The translations under genes and the position numbers were made by a program. 64,000 nucleotides of DNA from Gammaproteobacteria bacterium (GTDB lineage Bacteria > Pseudomonadota > Gammaproteobacteria > JADZEE01), in contig JADZEE010000136.1 in NCBI GenBank assembly GCA_020850735.1, positions 90,117 to 154,116 of the forward strand, written 5' to 3'. The number at the start of each line of letters is the position of its first letter. The first letter of the stretch is position 1. Below are positions 36,722-46,672 of the stretch, in pieces. Below the pieces are notes generated by a model. That model was not told the origin of the DNA. It did not search any database and saw only the letters and a program-made list of their open reading frames with translations.

Positions 36722-37702
36722 TCACAGCGGCAAGACAAACTCCATCCAGACGAGATTGCCACGCGGGCCATTCTCGACGCCGAACTCGCGCTGCCACTTG
36801 AACAGCAACGCGACCGCCGGCGACGGCCAGAAGGTCAGCTGTGGTCCCAGCGCGTATTTCTGCAGCCGGAATCCGCCCGGAATCTTCGCACCGTTCATGC
36901 GGTCGTCGCTGAGTTGCTTGGCGAAATAGCCGTTCAGACCCAGCTGCCAGCGCGGATCGGATGCAAACGGCTTGTAGCTGATCCCGCCGGTGAGGCCGAA
37001 CAAGGTTCCGGAGCGGTATTTCGTGGCCGAATTACGGAAATTGAAGGAAATATTCGGATTGAGCGAGATGTCCCAGCGAGGCGTGAGCCAGGTGATACCG
37101 GCTTGCTGCGTGATGGTCGCGTAATGGGTGCTGCTGTTCGCCAGCGCACCGCGGTCGTAGTCGCCGACGGGAACGTAGAACAGCGTTCCGCTCAGGAAGT
37201 GCAGCTTGCCGATGGACGCCGTGATGTTCAGCGGTTCCAGCCCCAATAAATTCATGCCCGCCATGTCGTCGCGGGCAGCGCCGGCCCTGGTCTTGAGATA
37301 GACCGGCTCCAGAACCGCGGCGACCCCGAGATTCAGCCCTTTGAAACGACCCCAGGTATGCACCACCCGGGCGGCGACGGCGAAGACGTCGGCCTCGAAG
37401 CCCGGGATGGCGGAGCTCCCCCGGTCATCGCGGAAGCTGCCGGCATGGTAGTAGAGGAAATACCCGAAAAAAGCCGTCGAACCCGGCGGCGGCATGAGCC
37501 CCGCGGCAACCGTCTGTGCCCCGAGCGGGAAATTGCTGCTGCCGAGCTCCGTCGCCATCGCGGTCATCGGCAAAGCCGCCAGCGCCAGGATCATGGCTGC
37601 GAGGCGGCGACGGAGTTGCCGCCCCACGGACGAACGGCAAGCCGCGCCAGCACCCGCGGGGGTGCAGGCGCATCCTTCGAGCGGCAATTGCATTTTGTCC
37701 AT
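36722..37702 (-). CDS. Outer-membrane/transporter-like protein of the phenol MetA degradation (SphA-like) family
   Basis: ATELGSSNFPLGAQTVAAGLMPPPGSTAFFGYFLYYHAGSFRDDRG...; beta-rich, ends VWMEFVLPL; start uncertain (MQLPLEG... assumed). Confidence 0.75.
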   Translation of the reverse strand: MDKMQLPLEGCACTPAGAGAACRSSVGRQLRRRLAAMILALAALPMTAMATELGSSNFPLGAQTVAAGLMPPPGSTAFFGYFLYYHAGSFRDDRGSSAIPGFEADVFAVAARVVHTWGRFKGLNLGVAAVLEPVYLKTRAGAARDDMAGMNLLGLEPLNITASIGKLHFLSGTLFYVPVGDYDRGALANSSTHYATITQQAGITWLTPRWDISLNPNISFNFRNSATKYRSGTLFGLTGGISYKPFASDPRWQLGLNGYFAKQLSDDRMNGAKIPGGFRLQKYALGPQLTFWPSPAVALLFKWQREFGVENGPRGNLVWMEFVLPL

Positions 37703-37807
37703 GAGGCTCCATCCGTGAACGATCAAGACCCTGGCCACGTGGGACCGGCAGGCGCGAGCCGCCGGGACAGGCCGAGAACACGTCCTTTTGGGCGCGCTCG
37801 TCGCTGC

Positions 37808-38974
37808 TCAGCTCGCGCCGAAGTCGCGGCTCGCCTGCACGAAAGCCTCCATGTTCTGCGGCCTGGCGTTGATAGGCGCGTCGCAGCCGGGGCACAGGAT
37901 GAGGCCCGTCGGTCCGACGTCGCGGATCAGGTCACGCACGTACGTACGCACCTGCTCCGGTGTGCCCGCCGCGAGCAGAGTGGACGGCACATCGCCCATG
38001 AGCGCCATGTGCTCGCCCAGCACCGCTTTGGCCTTGCGGATGTCGGTCATGCCGTCGAGGTTGAGCAGGCACATCCTGGCGGGCAGCTCGAGCAGGCGCG
38101 GCAGATCCCGCGTCCAGTCCTGGTCAAAGTGCAGCACCGACACGATCCCCTGCGCGGCGAGGGCATTGACCAGCTCCAGCAGGTAGGGAAACACGAACCG
38201 GTCCCACAGCTTCGGCGAGATCAGCGCGCTCGCCGTGCGCCAGCCGCCCACCCAGACCGCCTGGATGCCCGACAGCTGGGCCGAGGCGAGCCCCATGCCG
38301 ATCATGTGCGGCTGCATGACGTCCATCGCCGCCTGCACCTTGTCCGGGATCCGGTACAGATCGACGAAAAAGCGCTGCATGGAACGCGCGCCGCACAGCG
38401 CCTCGAAAGGAACGGCGGCGCCGCCGAACGAGATCGGTACGTAACCCCGGTCACGGAAGCGCTGCACCACACCCGCGACATGGGTGATGCACCAGTCGCG
38501 GTTGGCGGCCAGCTCGGCCGGATCGATGACCCGCGGCATGTACTGCCGGACGAAGGCCGGCCAGCCCTGGTCGATGATGGTGTCGTAGTCCTCGACGGTC
38601 ATGATCTCGGCTTCCTGCACCTGCCACAGGCTGTCGTCGGGCAGCTCGCGTCCGGGCACGGCGACGCGCGACAGCCACAGGCTGCTGAGGCCGGCGGTGA
38701 TCGATCCGGCGGGCAGGCTGTTGATGCCGTCGAGCAGATCGCTGCCGAGTCGATCCATGGCGGCCAGTGTGACGTCGATGCGGTCCTGCGGACTGCGGCA
38801 GAACTGGGCCATGCTCATGCCCATGTACCGCGGGGCGAAGGCAATACCCATGTAGGCCGTGGGCACCTGCTCGACCGGTTGCAGGCGGATGGCGCGCTGG
38901 ATGCGTTCCTGACGTTGCGCGAGACGGGGGTTCGCGGCGGGGGCGGTGTCGGTCACGTCGGTCACGTCGGGCTC
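37808..38974 (-). CDS. Uroporphyrinogen decarboxylase (URO-D)-family protein
   Basis: VTDVTDTAPAANPRLAQRQERIQRAIRLQPVEQVPTAYMG...VLHFDQDWTRDLPRLLEL...GLILCPGCDAPINARPQNMEAFVQA; GTG start approximate. Confidence 0.8.
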   Translation of the reverse strand, partial: EPDVTDVTDTAPAANPRLAQRQERIQRAIRLQPVEQVPTAYMGIAFAPRYMGMSMAQFCRSPQDRIDVTLAAMDRLGSDLLDGINSLPAGSITAGLSSLWLSRVAVPGRELPDDSLWQVQEAEIMTVEDYDTIIDQGWPAFVRQYMPRVIDPAELAANRDWCITHVAGVVQRFRDRGYVPISFGGAAVPFEALCGARSMQRFFVDLYRIPDKVQAAMDVMQPHMIGMGLASAQLSGIQAVWVGGWRTASALISPKLWDRFVFPYLLELVNALAAQGIVSVLHFDQDWTRDLPRLLELPARMCLLNLDGMTDIRKAKAVLGEHMALMGDVPSTLLAAGTPEQVRTYVRDLIRDVGPTGLILCPGCDAPINARPQNMEAFVQASRDFGAS

Positions 38975-39382
38975 GCGTCCTGCTGCAGGGTCGATATTGC
39001 CGCCGCAGCGTGCGCTCAGCGGCGGCGCCGGTGACGGGCGGACGCGGGCAAGGTAGCCCAAACTGCGGGCACGATCCAGCGACCCGGCCGCGTCGACACC
39101 GTGGCGTTCGGTGCCGGCGCTCGCCGCGTTGCGATCCGGCGCCTCGAGGAGCGGCGGGCGAGGTAGCGCAGCCGCAGCCTCGGGGCACCTGCTCAGTGTC
39201 AACGGATCCGCCGGTCTGCCGCCTTGCAGCGCTGATGCGCTCGTCGCGACCTGCTCGCCGGCGCCGGTGTGAGCGGCGCGCGGGCCGTGCCGGCGTTCAA
39301 GCAGTGACCGGAGGTGCCGCTATAGATCGCAATCGAGAGCGCCTGCCTGCACCCGCGGCCCACGATCACCGAGGACGACTTC

Positions 39383-40273
39383 ATGCGCACCCACGCCGCG
39401 GCGCCGGGCCAGGGCGTCGCTGCTCAACAGCACAGCGCGGCACTCGATTTCGTCGAGGCGCTCGGCCACGACGTATCGAGCGGCCAACTGGCGCTGCCCT
39501 CGTTCCCGGATGCGCTGCTGCGCATCCGGGACGTTGTAAGCAACCCTGGCACGCCGATGGACCGCGTGGTACAGGCCGCCCAGACCGAGCCGGTATTTAC
39601 GGCGCGCCTCATCAGGATGGCGAACTCGGTGCTGTACAGTCGCGGCGAGAACCACATCGCCGATGTGGGTGCCGCGGTCGCGCGCCTCGGATGCGACACC
39701 ATTCGCAACGTCGCGGTCGCCGAGGCGACGCGCCAGCTGCTGTTCTCAGAGGGCCATCGCGCACTGCGGCCCTACCTGCGGGACTTGTGGGAGCACAGCG
39801 TGCGGGTGGCGGCGCTCGCGGCGGTGTTGGCACGCCGCCTGCGTCCGGCCCTTGCCGAGCAGGCGCTCATCGGCGGCCTGCTGCACGACATCGGCAAGCT
39901 CTATATCCTCACGCGCGCCAAGCTTCATCCGGAGCTGTTCGCCGACCCCCTGGCCCTCGGGGACCTGCTCGCGGAGTGGCATCCGGTGGTGGGCCGGATC
40001 ATCCTCGAGGGCTGGGACATGCCGGAACAGGTCGCGCTCGCGGCCGAGGAACATGAGACGGTGGATCGCGAGATGACCGGCCGGGTCGACGTCGTCGAGA
40101 TCGTGACGGCGGCCAACCTGATCGCCAATCGCGGGGTGGGCCGCGCAGGCGGCGACGACGCGGCAGTACGGGCCGCCTGCGTGCGCCTCGGGATCGACAT
40201 CGCCGAGGTCGCCCGCCTCGTGCACGACGACCGCAGCGGCGCGCAGGTGGTCGCCGACGCCCTGCGCCTGTAG
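39383..40273 (+). CDS. HDOD domain protein with intact HD motif
   Basis: LALPSFPDALLRIRDVVSNPGTPMDRVVQAAQTEPVFTARLIRMANS...LIGGLLHDIGKLYILT. Confidence 0.9.
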   Translation: MRTHAAAPGQGVAAQQHSAALDFVEALGHDVSSGQLALPSFPDALLRIRDVVSNPGTPMDRVVQAAQTEPVFTARLIRMANSVLYSRGENHIADVGAAVARLGCDTIRNVAVAEATRQLLFSEGHRALRPYLRDLWEHSVRVAALAAVLARRLRPALAEQALIGGLLHDIGKLYILTRAKLHPELFADPLALGDLLAEWHPVVGRIILEGWDMPEQVALAAEEHETVDREMTGRVDVVEIVTAANLIANRGVGRAGGDDAAVRAACVRLGIDIAEVARLVHDDRSGAQVVADALRL

Positions 40274-40419
40274 GCGCTTACCGGCGGCATTCCCGCCGGG
40301 TCGTCACTAGCGCTATCCTCCCCGGGCGGGCAGCGGCCGTGTAAGCCGCGCGCAGGACGGGTAGGATCGAGCTCCCATCCGGCGTTCGTGCGCGTGCACG
40401 AGAGGGGAGCGGTATACCG

Positions 40420-41268
40420 ATGCATCACTCGATCCTGAACTTTCCGACCGACTACTCCATGCCGCTGCCGGAACTCGCGCGCGAGGCCGAGGCACGCGGG
40501 CTCGAGTCGATCTGGCTCGCCGAGCACTCGCACATCCCGGTCGCGCGCACGACGCCGTATCCGCTGGGCGGCGATCTGCCGAAGATGTACTACGGCACGC
40601 TCGACCCTTTCGTCGCCCTTGCGGCGGCGGCGTCGGTCACCTCCCGCATCCGGCTCGCGACCGGGATCTGCCTGGTGGTCCAGCGCGATCCCATACACAC
40701 CGCCAAGCAGGTCGCGTCACTCGACCAGCTGTGCGGCGGCCGCTTCCTGTTCGGCGTCGGTGCCGGCTGGAACCTCGAGGAGATGGCGGACCACGGTACC
40801 GATCCGGCAACCCGCTTCGCGTTGATGCGCGAGCGCATCGAGGCCATGCAGGCCATCTGGACGCAGGACAAGGCCGAGTACCACGGCCGTTTCGTCGACT
40901 TCGATCCCATCTTCCAGTGGCCCAAACCCGCGCAGCAGCCGTACCCGCCGATTCACGTCGGCGGCAGTTGGCCGGGAGCGGCGAAACGCGCCGTGCAGTA
41001 CGGCAACGGCTGGATGCCGATCCTCGGCGCCGACGGCAGCGGTGTGCTGGAACACCTGGGCGAGCTGCGCGAAATGGTCGCCGCGGCGGGTCGGGATCCG
41101 GCCGCAATCGAGATCTCGATCTATTTCGCGCCCCCGGATCCGGCACTGCTGGAAAAGCTTCGCGACGCCGGTATCGCCCGGGTCATCTACGGCGTGCCGT
41201 CGTCGCCACGCGAGGAGGTGTTGCCGATCCTCGATCAGTACACCGCGCTGATGCACCGGCTCGGCTGA
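40420..41268 (+). CDS. LLM-class (F420-dependent-like) oxidoreductase
   Basis: LPELAREAEARGLESIWLAEHSHIPVARTTPYPLGGDLPKMYYGTLDPFVALAAAASVTSRIRLATGICLVVQRDPIHTAKQVASLDQLCGGRFLFGVGAGWN. Confidence 0.92.
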   Translation: MHHSILNFPTDYSMPLPELAREAEARGLESIWLAEHSHIPVARTTPYPLGGDLPKMYYGTLDPFVALAAAASVTSRIRLATGICLVVQRDPIHTAKQVASLDQLCGGRFLFGVGAGWNLEEMADHGTDPATRFALMRERIEAMQAIWTQDKAEYHGRFVDFDPIFQWPKPAQQPYPPIHVGGSWPGAAKRAVQYGNGWMPILGADGSGVLEHLGELREMVAAAGRDPAAIEISIYFAPPDPALLEKLRDAGIARVIYGVPSSPREEVLPILDQYTALMHRLG

Positions 41269-41348
41269 ATCACGGCAGCGGCACGCGAGAATCGCTCCCG
41301 GGGTATCCCGGCCGGCGAGATACGAATAACCCCGGACTGATCCCGCGT

Positions 41349-42131
41349 TCAGCGTCGCTGCACGGCCCGTTCGGGTGTCGACGGGGCCGGCAGCGGTGGT
41401 GAGTTCGGCCACAAGGGTGCGCGGTCGGCGCCGGCGCCGGTCAGCGGGAACCACACCGTGAACACGAAGCTCGTGCGCTCGTACAGTTTCCGTGCGCCGC
41501 CCGCCTCGTAGCGCGTACCGAGGGACGGCGTGTCCGCCAGCGCTTCGAGACTGGCCAGATCGGGCCCCGCCGTCGCCGGCCCGTCCACGCGTGGTCCCGC
41601 GCTGACCAGGCCGATCTCGCCGCGCGCCTCGCTGCCGAGCAGCCACGCCGCGCTCAGCCCCCGCGTGCGAGCCTGCGCGCGCAATTCCGGCCAGTCATGG
41701 CGCAGATCCCGCAGGTGCACGCCGGCGGGCACGCGCCACTCCTCGACGCGCATGACCACCTGCTGTCCCGCGACCGCGGCGAAGTTTTCGGCCCCGGCCA
41801 CCCGCCACACCTTCGACGTGCGCGACAGCAACGCGGGCATCTGCACGAACGGTACGCCGTCGACGACGAATTCGTTGGCCGTCCAGTGATCGAAAGCCTC
41901 GGCCTGCGCGTAGCGGTCGAACAGGTAGGCGCCACCGGTGAGCACGTTGCCGTTCGCCGGGTCGCGCAGCACCGGCAGCAGCTTGATGTACAGGCCCGGC
42001 CGCGCCGCCATGTGCAGGCGGTCACGCTCAATCACGTCCGGCACCGCCTCGGGCGGCAGATCGCCGCGCAGCACCATCGCACTGGTGACGCAGCCCTCGA
42101 CGTCGATCGGTCCGACTCCGTAATCACGCAT
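41349..42131 (-). CDS. Hypothetical protein
   Basis: Long ORF from MRDYGVGPIDVEGCVTSAMVLRGDLPPEAVPDVIERDR with codon-consistent protein; no family recognised with confidence. Confidence 0.6.
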   Translation of the reverse strand: MRDYGVGPIDVEGCVTSAMVLRGDLPPEAVPDVIERDRLHMAARPGLYIKLLPVLRDPANGNVLTGGAYLFDRYAQAEAFDHWTANEFVVDGVPFVQMPALLSRTSKVWRVAGAENFAAVAGQQVVMRVEEWRVPAGVHLRDLRHDWPELRAQARTRGLSAAWLLGSEARGEIGLVSAGPRVDGPATAGPDLASLEALADTPSLGTRYEAGGARKLYERTSFVFTVWFPLTGAGADRAPLWPNSPPLPAPSTPERAVQRR

Positions 42132-42463
42132 GGGACACATCCTATTCCGGTTCGTGGTTCGTTCACGCCCGCACGCAGCGCCGGCGGCCGTTCGCGGCCG
42201 TGCCGGCGCAACAGATAGTGCCCAACAGCGTGCCGTGCGCGCAATGGCGGCGCGGCGCCGGCGCCGCGCGTGCCCGGACGTCTCATCCCGGCTATATTGC
42301 CGGAGCGCGCCGGCGCAAGTGCCGGTTGTGCGGGTATACACGAAGGTGCTCTGCGCTCGCCGGCACCCGCATCGCAGGGGTGGTCGCGATGCGTGCTGCC
42401 ACGACAGCCCGGGTCTGCTTTGCGGATGCCACGACCGCCACGCGGTCGCAAAGGGGGGGACGT

Positions 42464-42874
42464 ATGAGTGCAAGTGCAATGGCCCTGATCGGGCTGGTGA
42501 TCTGGTCGGCCGTACTCACCTTCGTGCTGCTGGGCGCGCGGATCGCGGCGCTTCGGGGCGGCGCGAAGGAGCTCAACAGCTTCGCGCCGGAGGGCACGGA
42601 TCTCGGCCCGGCCGGACGCCGGATCACCCGTGCGCACGCCAACTCGCTGGAATATCTCGCCTGCGCGGCGGCGCTGCTGCTGTACGCGATCGCCAGCGGG
42701 CAGACGGCGGTGACCGACGGTCTGGCGATGGTGCTGCTCGGCGCGCGGATCGCGCAGTCCGTGACGCACATCGTGTCGACGAGCAAACCGGCCGTGCTGC
42801 TGCGGGCGACGCTGTTCGGCGTGCAGGTGCTGATCTGGCTGTGCTGGGCCTGGCGTTTCGTCGCCGCGGCCTGA
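42464..42874 (+). CDS. MAPEG family membrane protein
   Basis: 136 aa, four hydrophobic segments; ALRGGAKELNSFAPEGTDLGPAGRRITRAHANSLEYLACAAALLLYA. Confidence 0.85.
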   Translation: MSASAMALIGLVIWSAVLTFVLLGARIAALRGGAKELNSFAPEGTDLGPAGRRITRAHANSLEYLACAAALLLYAIASGQTAVTDGLAMVLLGARIAQSVTHIVSTSKPAVLLRATLFGVQVLIWLCWAWRFVAAA

Positions 42875-42907
42875 TCGCCCGCGGTACTGCGCCCCGGGAC
42901 GGGGAGG

Positions 42908-43096
42908 TCAGCGCTCGTGAAACATTCGTCCGCCGTCGCGAGACGGTTCCCGGGCGTTCCTGGCCAGGCGCGGGGGTGCGCAAAATCGCGCGCGTAGCCG
43001 GGCCTGCGGAAACCGATCCGGGGGTCCCCGCAACGCCGCCAGGGGCGCCCAGGAGCCGTCGCAACAGGCGCGGCGATCGTTTCACAAGCTTCTCAG
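42908..43096. repeat. Intergenic repeat copy 1 (MITE-like, inverted ends)
   Basis: TCAGCGCTCGTGAAACATTC...GTTTCACAAGCTTCTCAG; about 80% identical by eye to copy at 49146-49274 over the first ~97 bp, with ~60 bp extra near the 3' end. Confidence 0.75.
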
Positions 43097-44394
43097 CCCA
43101 CCGTGAGGTCGTCGAGCTCGTAGAAGGTGCGCAGCGCCCGGTGCAGCAGAAAGGCGTCGTCGCTGCCGGCAAGCTCGCGGATCGAGTGCATGGCGAAGGT
43201 CGGCACGCCGACGTCGACAGTGCGCACGCCGAGGATGGAGGCGGTGTGCGGGCCGATCGTGCTGCCGCAACGCACGTCGCCACGCGACACGAAGCTCTGC
43301 ACCGGCACCCCGGCCAGCGCGCAGGCGTGCCGGAAAACGGCCACCGTCTCGCTGTTGGAGGCATAGGCCTGGCCGGCGTTGACCTTGATCGCCGGTCCGC
43401 CGTTGAGCAAGGGGCCATGGTTCGGGTCGTGGCGGTCGGGGAAGTTGGGATGCACACCGTGGGCGTTGTCGGTCGAAACGAATACCGACGCGGCGATCGC
43501 TCTCGTGCAGGCTTCGCCGGTGCCGGCGATCCGCTCGACGACGCTGCGCACGAACGTTCCGCGCGCACCGGCGGCGCTCGCGCTGCCGACCTCCTCATGA
43601 TCGTTGCACACCAGCATCTGTACCCCGACGGGTCGGGCGGTGAGCAGGGCCTCGAGGCCGGTGTAGCAGCTGAGCAGGTTGTCGAGGCGCGCCGAGGCGA
43701 TGAACTCGCGACGCAGGCCCACGTGTGCGGCCTTCTGGCTGTCGTAGAAAGCGAGCTCGGCGTCCAGGATCTCGGCGCCGGCGAGCGCGGGTTCCCCGGC
43801 CGCCAGCCGGGTGAGGACTTCCTGTCGCAGATCGAGCGTACCGCTGCCGGCCAGCGCCAGCACCGGTGGCAAATAGGTCTGTTTGTTGATCGCGCGATTG
43901 TCGTTCGCCTCCCGGTCGAGGTGTATGGCCAGACTCGGGATGGTGGCGATGGGCGTGCCGAAATCCACCAGCCGGTTCTCGAGCGTACCCTCGGCGGTGC
44001 GCAGTGTGACCCGGCCGGCGAGCGACAGGTCCCGATCGAACCACGGATTGAGCAGCGCGCCGCCGTACACCTCGACACCCGCCTGCCAGTAACCCTTGGC
44101 CTCGATCTCGGGTCGCGGTTTGACCTTCAGGCACGGACTGTCGGTATGGGCGCCGACGATGCGCAGTCCGCGCGCCGTCGCCGCGCGCCGGGCGAGCGTG
44201 AACGCGATGATCGCGGAGCCGTTGCGGGTGACGAAATACCGGCCGCCGCCCGCGAGCTTCCAGACGGCGGTCTCGACCAGCTCCCGGAAGCCGGCCGCGG
44301 CGAGGGCCGCGCGCAGGTTCGCCACCGCGTGGAACGGGGTCGGCGAACCGTCGAGGAACTGCAACAGGCCGCGATTGAAAGTCTCGTTCCGCAT
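43093..44394 (-). CDS. apeB: M18 family aminopeptidase
   Basis: MRNETFNRGLLQFLDGSPTPFHAVANL...IVGAHTDSPCLKVKPRPE...MLVCNDHEEVGSASAAGARGTFV. Confidence 0.93.
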   Translation of the reverse strand: MRNETFNRGLLQFLDGSPTPFHAVANLRAALAAAGFRELVETAVWKLAGGGRYFVTRNGSAIIAFTLARRAATARGLRIVGAHTDSPCLKVKPRPEIEAKGYWQAGVEVYGGALLNPWFDRDLSLAGRVTLRTAEGTLENRLVDFGTPIATIPSLAIHLDREANDNRAINKQTYLPPVLALAGSGTLDLRQEVLTRLAAGEPALAGAEILDAELAFYDSQKAAHVGLRREFIASARLDNLLSCYTGLEALLTARPVGVQMLVCNDHEEVGSASAAGARGTFVRSVVERIAGTGEACTRAIAASVFVSTDNAHGVHPNFPDRHDPNHGPLLNGGPAIKVNAGQAYASNSETVAVFRHACALAGVPVQSFVSRGDVRCGSTIGPHTASILGVRTVDVGVPTFAMHSIRELAGSDDAFLLHRALRTFYELDDLTVG

Positions 44395-44495
44395 CTGCCA
44401 CACCCGCTGCTGACCCGCAGGCCGAAGACCGGCATTATCCCCAAACCATGGCATCCACGGCGACCGCCGCCGGTCGTTGCCGGCAGCCGGGCGAG

Positions 44496-45194
44496 CTAGC
44501 GCTGGCTGGTCTGAATGATGCCGCGCGCCTGTGCGGCGAAGGCCTCGCCGTCACCGCTGCCGCCGCTGATGAGATCCCAGCCCTCGGCATTGGGGATCCG
44601 TACCCCCTTGCGGACCGCCGGCCGCGCCTCGATGGCTGCCAGCCAGCGGCGCAGGTGCTCGAAGTCCTCGACACCGACACCGGACCAGCCATGGGTGGCG
44701 ACCCAGGACCAGTTCGCGATGTCGGCGATGGAGTACTCGCCGGCGAGGTACTCGTGCCGGGCGAGCTGACCATCGAGGACGCCGAACAGGCGCCGGACCT
44801 CGCCTTGATATCGGTCGATCGCCGCTTGGATTTTTTCCGGGAAATAGCGGTAGAACACGTTCGCCTGGCCCATCATCGGGCCGATGCCGCCCATCTGGAA
44901 CATGAGCCACGAGAGCGTGTGCGCGCGCGGGGCGCGCGCGGTGGGCAGCAGGCGGCCCGTCATTTCAGCGAGGTAGATGAGTATGGCGCCGGACTCGAAG
45001 ATGGCAAGCCGGTCCGCATCCGTATCGACGATCGCGGGAATGCGCCCGTTGGGATTGATCCGCAGGAATTCGGGACGCTTCTGCTCGCCCTTCATGATGT
45101 CCACGTGATGCAGCTCGTAGGGCACCTCCATCTCCTCCAGCGCAATGGAGGCCTTCCAGCCGTTCGGCGTACCTGCGGTGTACAGTTCGATCAT
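44496..45194 (-). CDS. Glutathione S-transferase family protein
   Basis: [57 protein letters not shown]...[12 protein letters not shown]. Confidence 0.93.
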   Translation of the reverse strand: MIELYTAGTPNGWKASIALEEMEVPYELHHVDIMKGEQKRPEFLRINPNGRIPAIVDTDADRLAIFESGAILIYLAEMTGRLLPTARAPRAHTLSWLMFQMGGIGPMMGQANVFYRYFPEKIQAAIDRYQGEVRRLFGVLDGQLARHEYLAGEYSIADIANWSWVATHGWSGVGVEDFEHLRRWLAAIEARPAVRKGVRIPNAEGWDLISGGSGDGEAFAAQARGIIQTSQR

Positions 45195-45478
45195 CGCGCG
45201 CTCCGGGGTCGTTGACGGGGACAGCCGGCCGCCCGTGCGGCTCGGATCACGACGGTCGCCACCCGGCCGGTCTGTGCGGCCGGGTGCGCCGACGGTCGCT
45301 GATGCTACCCCGGGCGCCGGTCTGCCGGAACCGTTCTGCGCCGGCACGAATGCGCCCGGCGCATGCACGAACGCCGGGAACTTCCCGGTGCCGCGGCGAC
45401 GGCGACCGCGGTCGCGCGCGCCGTCGCGCCCGGTTACTCTAGCGCACGGTCCGCTGGTGCCCCGGGGAGGCGTGCTCT

Positions 45479-46663
45479 ATGGACATCACTTATTCCGCCC
45501 AGGAGCTCGCCTTCCGAGACGAAGTGCGAGCCTGGATCGGCGCGAATCTGCCGCCGGATCTGCGCGAGCGGGTCGAGAGCTATGCGCATTTGGGTCGCGA
45601 GGACCTGCTGCGCTGGCACCGGATCCTCGCGGACAAAGGCTGGGTCGCGCCACACTGGCCCGAGCAGTGGGGCGGCACCGGCTGGAACGTCGTGCAGCGA
45701 TACCTGTTCGAGGAAGAGTGCGGCTACGCGGGCGCACCCCCGATCGTGCCCTTCGGTGTGGCGATGTGCGCGCCGGTACTGCTGCGCTTCGGCACCGAGG
45801 CGCAGCAGCGGCGCTTTCTGCCGCGCATCTACCATGGCGAGGATTTCTGGTGCCAGGGTTACTCGGAGCCGGGTTCCGGCTCGGACCTGGCGTCGCTGAA
45901 GACGCGCGCCGTGCGCGATGGCGATGGCTACCTCGTCAACGGCCAGAAGATCTGGACGACCATGGCGCAGTTCGCCGACTGGATCTTCTGCCTGGTGCGC
46001 ACGGATCCGGCGGCTGCCAGAAAACAGGACGGGATCTCGTTCCTGCTCATCGACATGAAGAGCCCGGGCGTGAGCGTGCGCCCGCTCATGCTGATGGACG
46101 GTCGCCAGGAGGTGAACGAGGTGTTCTTCGACGACGTCCGCGTGCCGGTCGAAAACCTCGTGCACGAGCAGGATCAGGGCTGGACCGTCGCCAAGTACCT
46201 GCTCGGCCACGAGCGCATGAACACCGGTCGCATCGGCGAATCCAAACGCGAGCTGGAAAAGCTCAAGGCGCTGGCCGCCCGGGAGCGGCGCGACGGCCAG
46301 CCGCTCCTGCGGGACGTGCGTTTTCGCGACCGGCTCTCGCGCCTGGAAATCGAGCTGACGGCGCTGGAGCTCACCAACCTGAGGTTTCTCGATCGCATGC
46401 GTCGCAGCGGCGAGCCGCCGGGCGCCGACGTGTCGATGCTCAAGATCAAGGGGACCGAGATCCAGCAGGGCCTGACCGAGCTGATGATGCAGGCGGTCGG
46501 TCCGCTCGCGCAGCCGCTCGCGCCGACCGAGCCGTACAACGACTTCGACACCCGCACGGCCGCGCTCGTGCCGCGTTACTGCAACTACCGCAAGACGACG
46601 ATCTACGCGGGATCGAACGAGATCCAGCGCAACATCATCGCCAAGGCGTGGCTCGGCCTGTAG
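45479..46663 (+). CDS. Acyl-CoA dehydrogenase
   Basis: MDITYSAQELAFRDEVRAWIGANLP...WCQGYSEPGSGSDLASLKTRAVRDGDGYLVNGQKIWTT...YAGSNEIQRNIIAKAWLGL. Confidence 0.95.
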   Translation: MDITYSAQELAFRDEVRAWIGANLPPDLRERVESYAHLGREDLLRWHRILADKGWVAPHWPEQWGGTGWNVVQRYLFEEECGYAGAPPIVPFGVAMCAPVLLRFGTEAQQRRFLPRIYHGEDFWCQGYSEPGSGSDLASLKTRAVRDGDGYLVNGQKIWTTMAQFADWIFCLVRTDPAAARKQDGISFLLIDMKSPGVSVRPLMLMDGRQEVNEVFFDDVRVPVENLVHEQDQGWTVAKYLLGHERMNTGRIGESKRELEKLKALAARERRDGQPLLRDVRFRDRLSRLEIELTALELTNLRFLDRMRRSGEPPGADVSMLKIKGTEIQQGLTELMMQAVGPLAQPLAPTEPYNDFDTRTAALVPRYCNYRKTTIYAGSNEIQRNIIAKAWLGL

Positions 46664-46672
46664 GAGACGGCC

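Noticed and set aside
38949-38972. Tandem GGTCACGTC x2 near the start of the URO-D family gene
   Set aside because: Two units only, encodes VTDVTD around candidate GTG starts; too short to call a repeat element.
40280-40310. GC hairpin ACCGGCGG-CATTC-CCGCCGGGT after the HDOD gene
   Set aside because: Stem is plausible but no U-tract follows, so not called as a rho-independent terminator.
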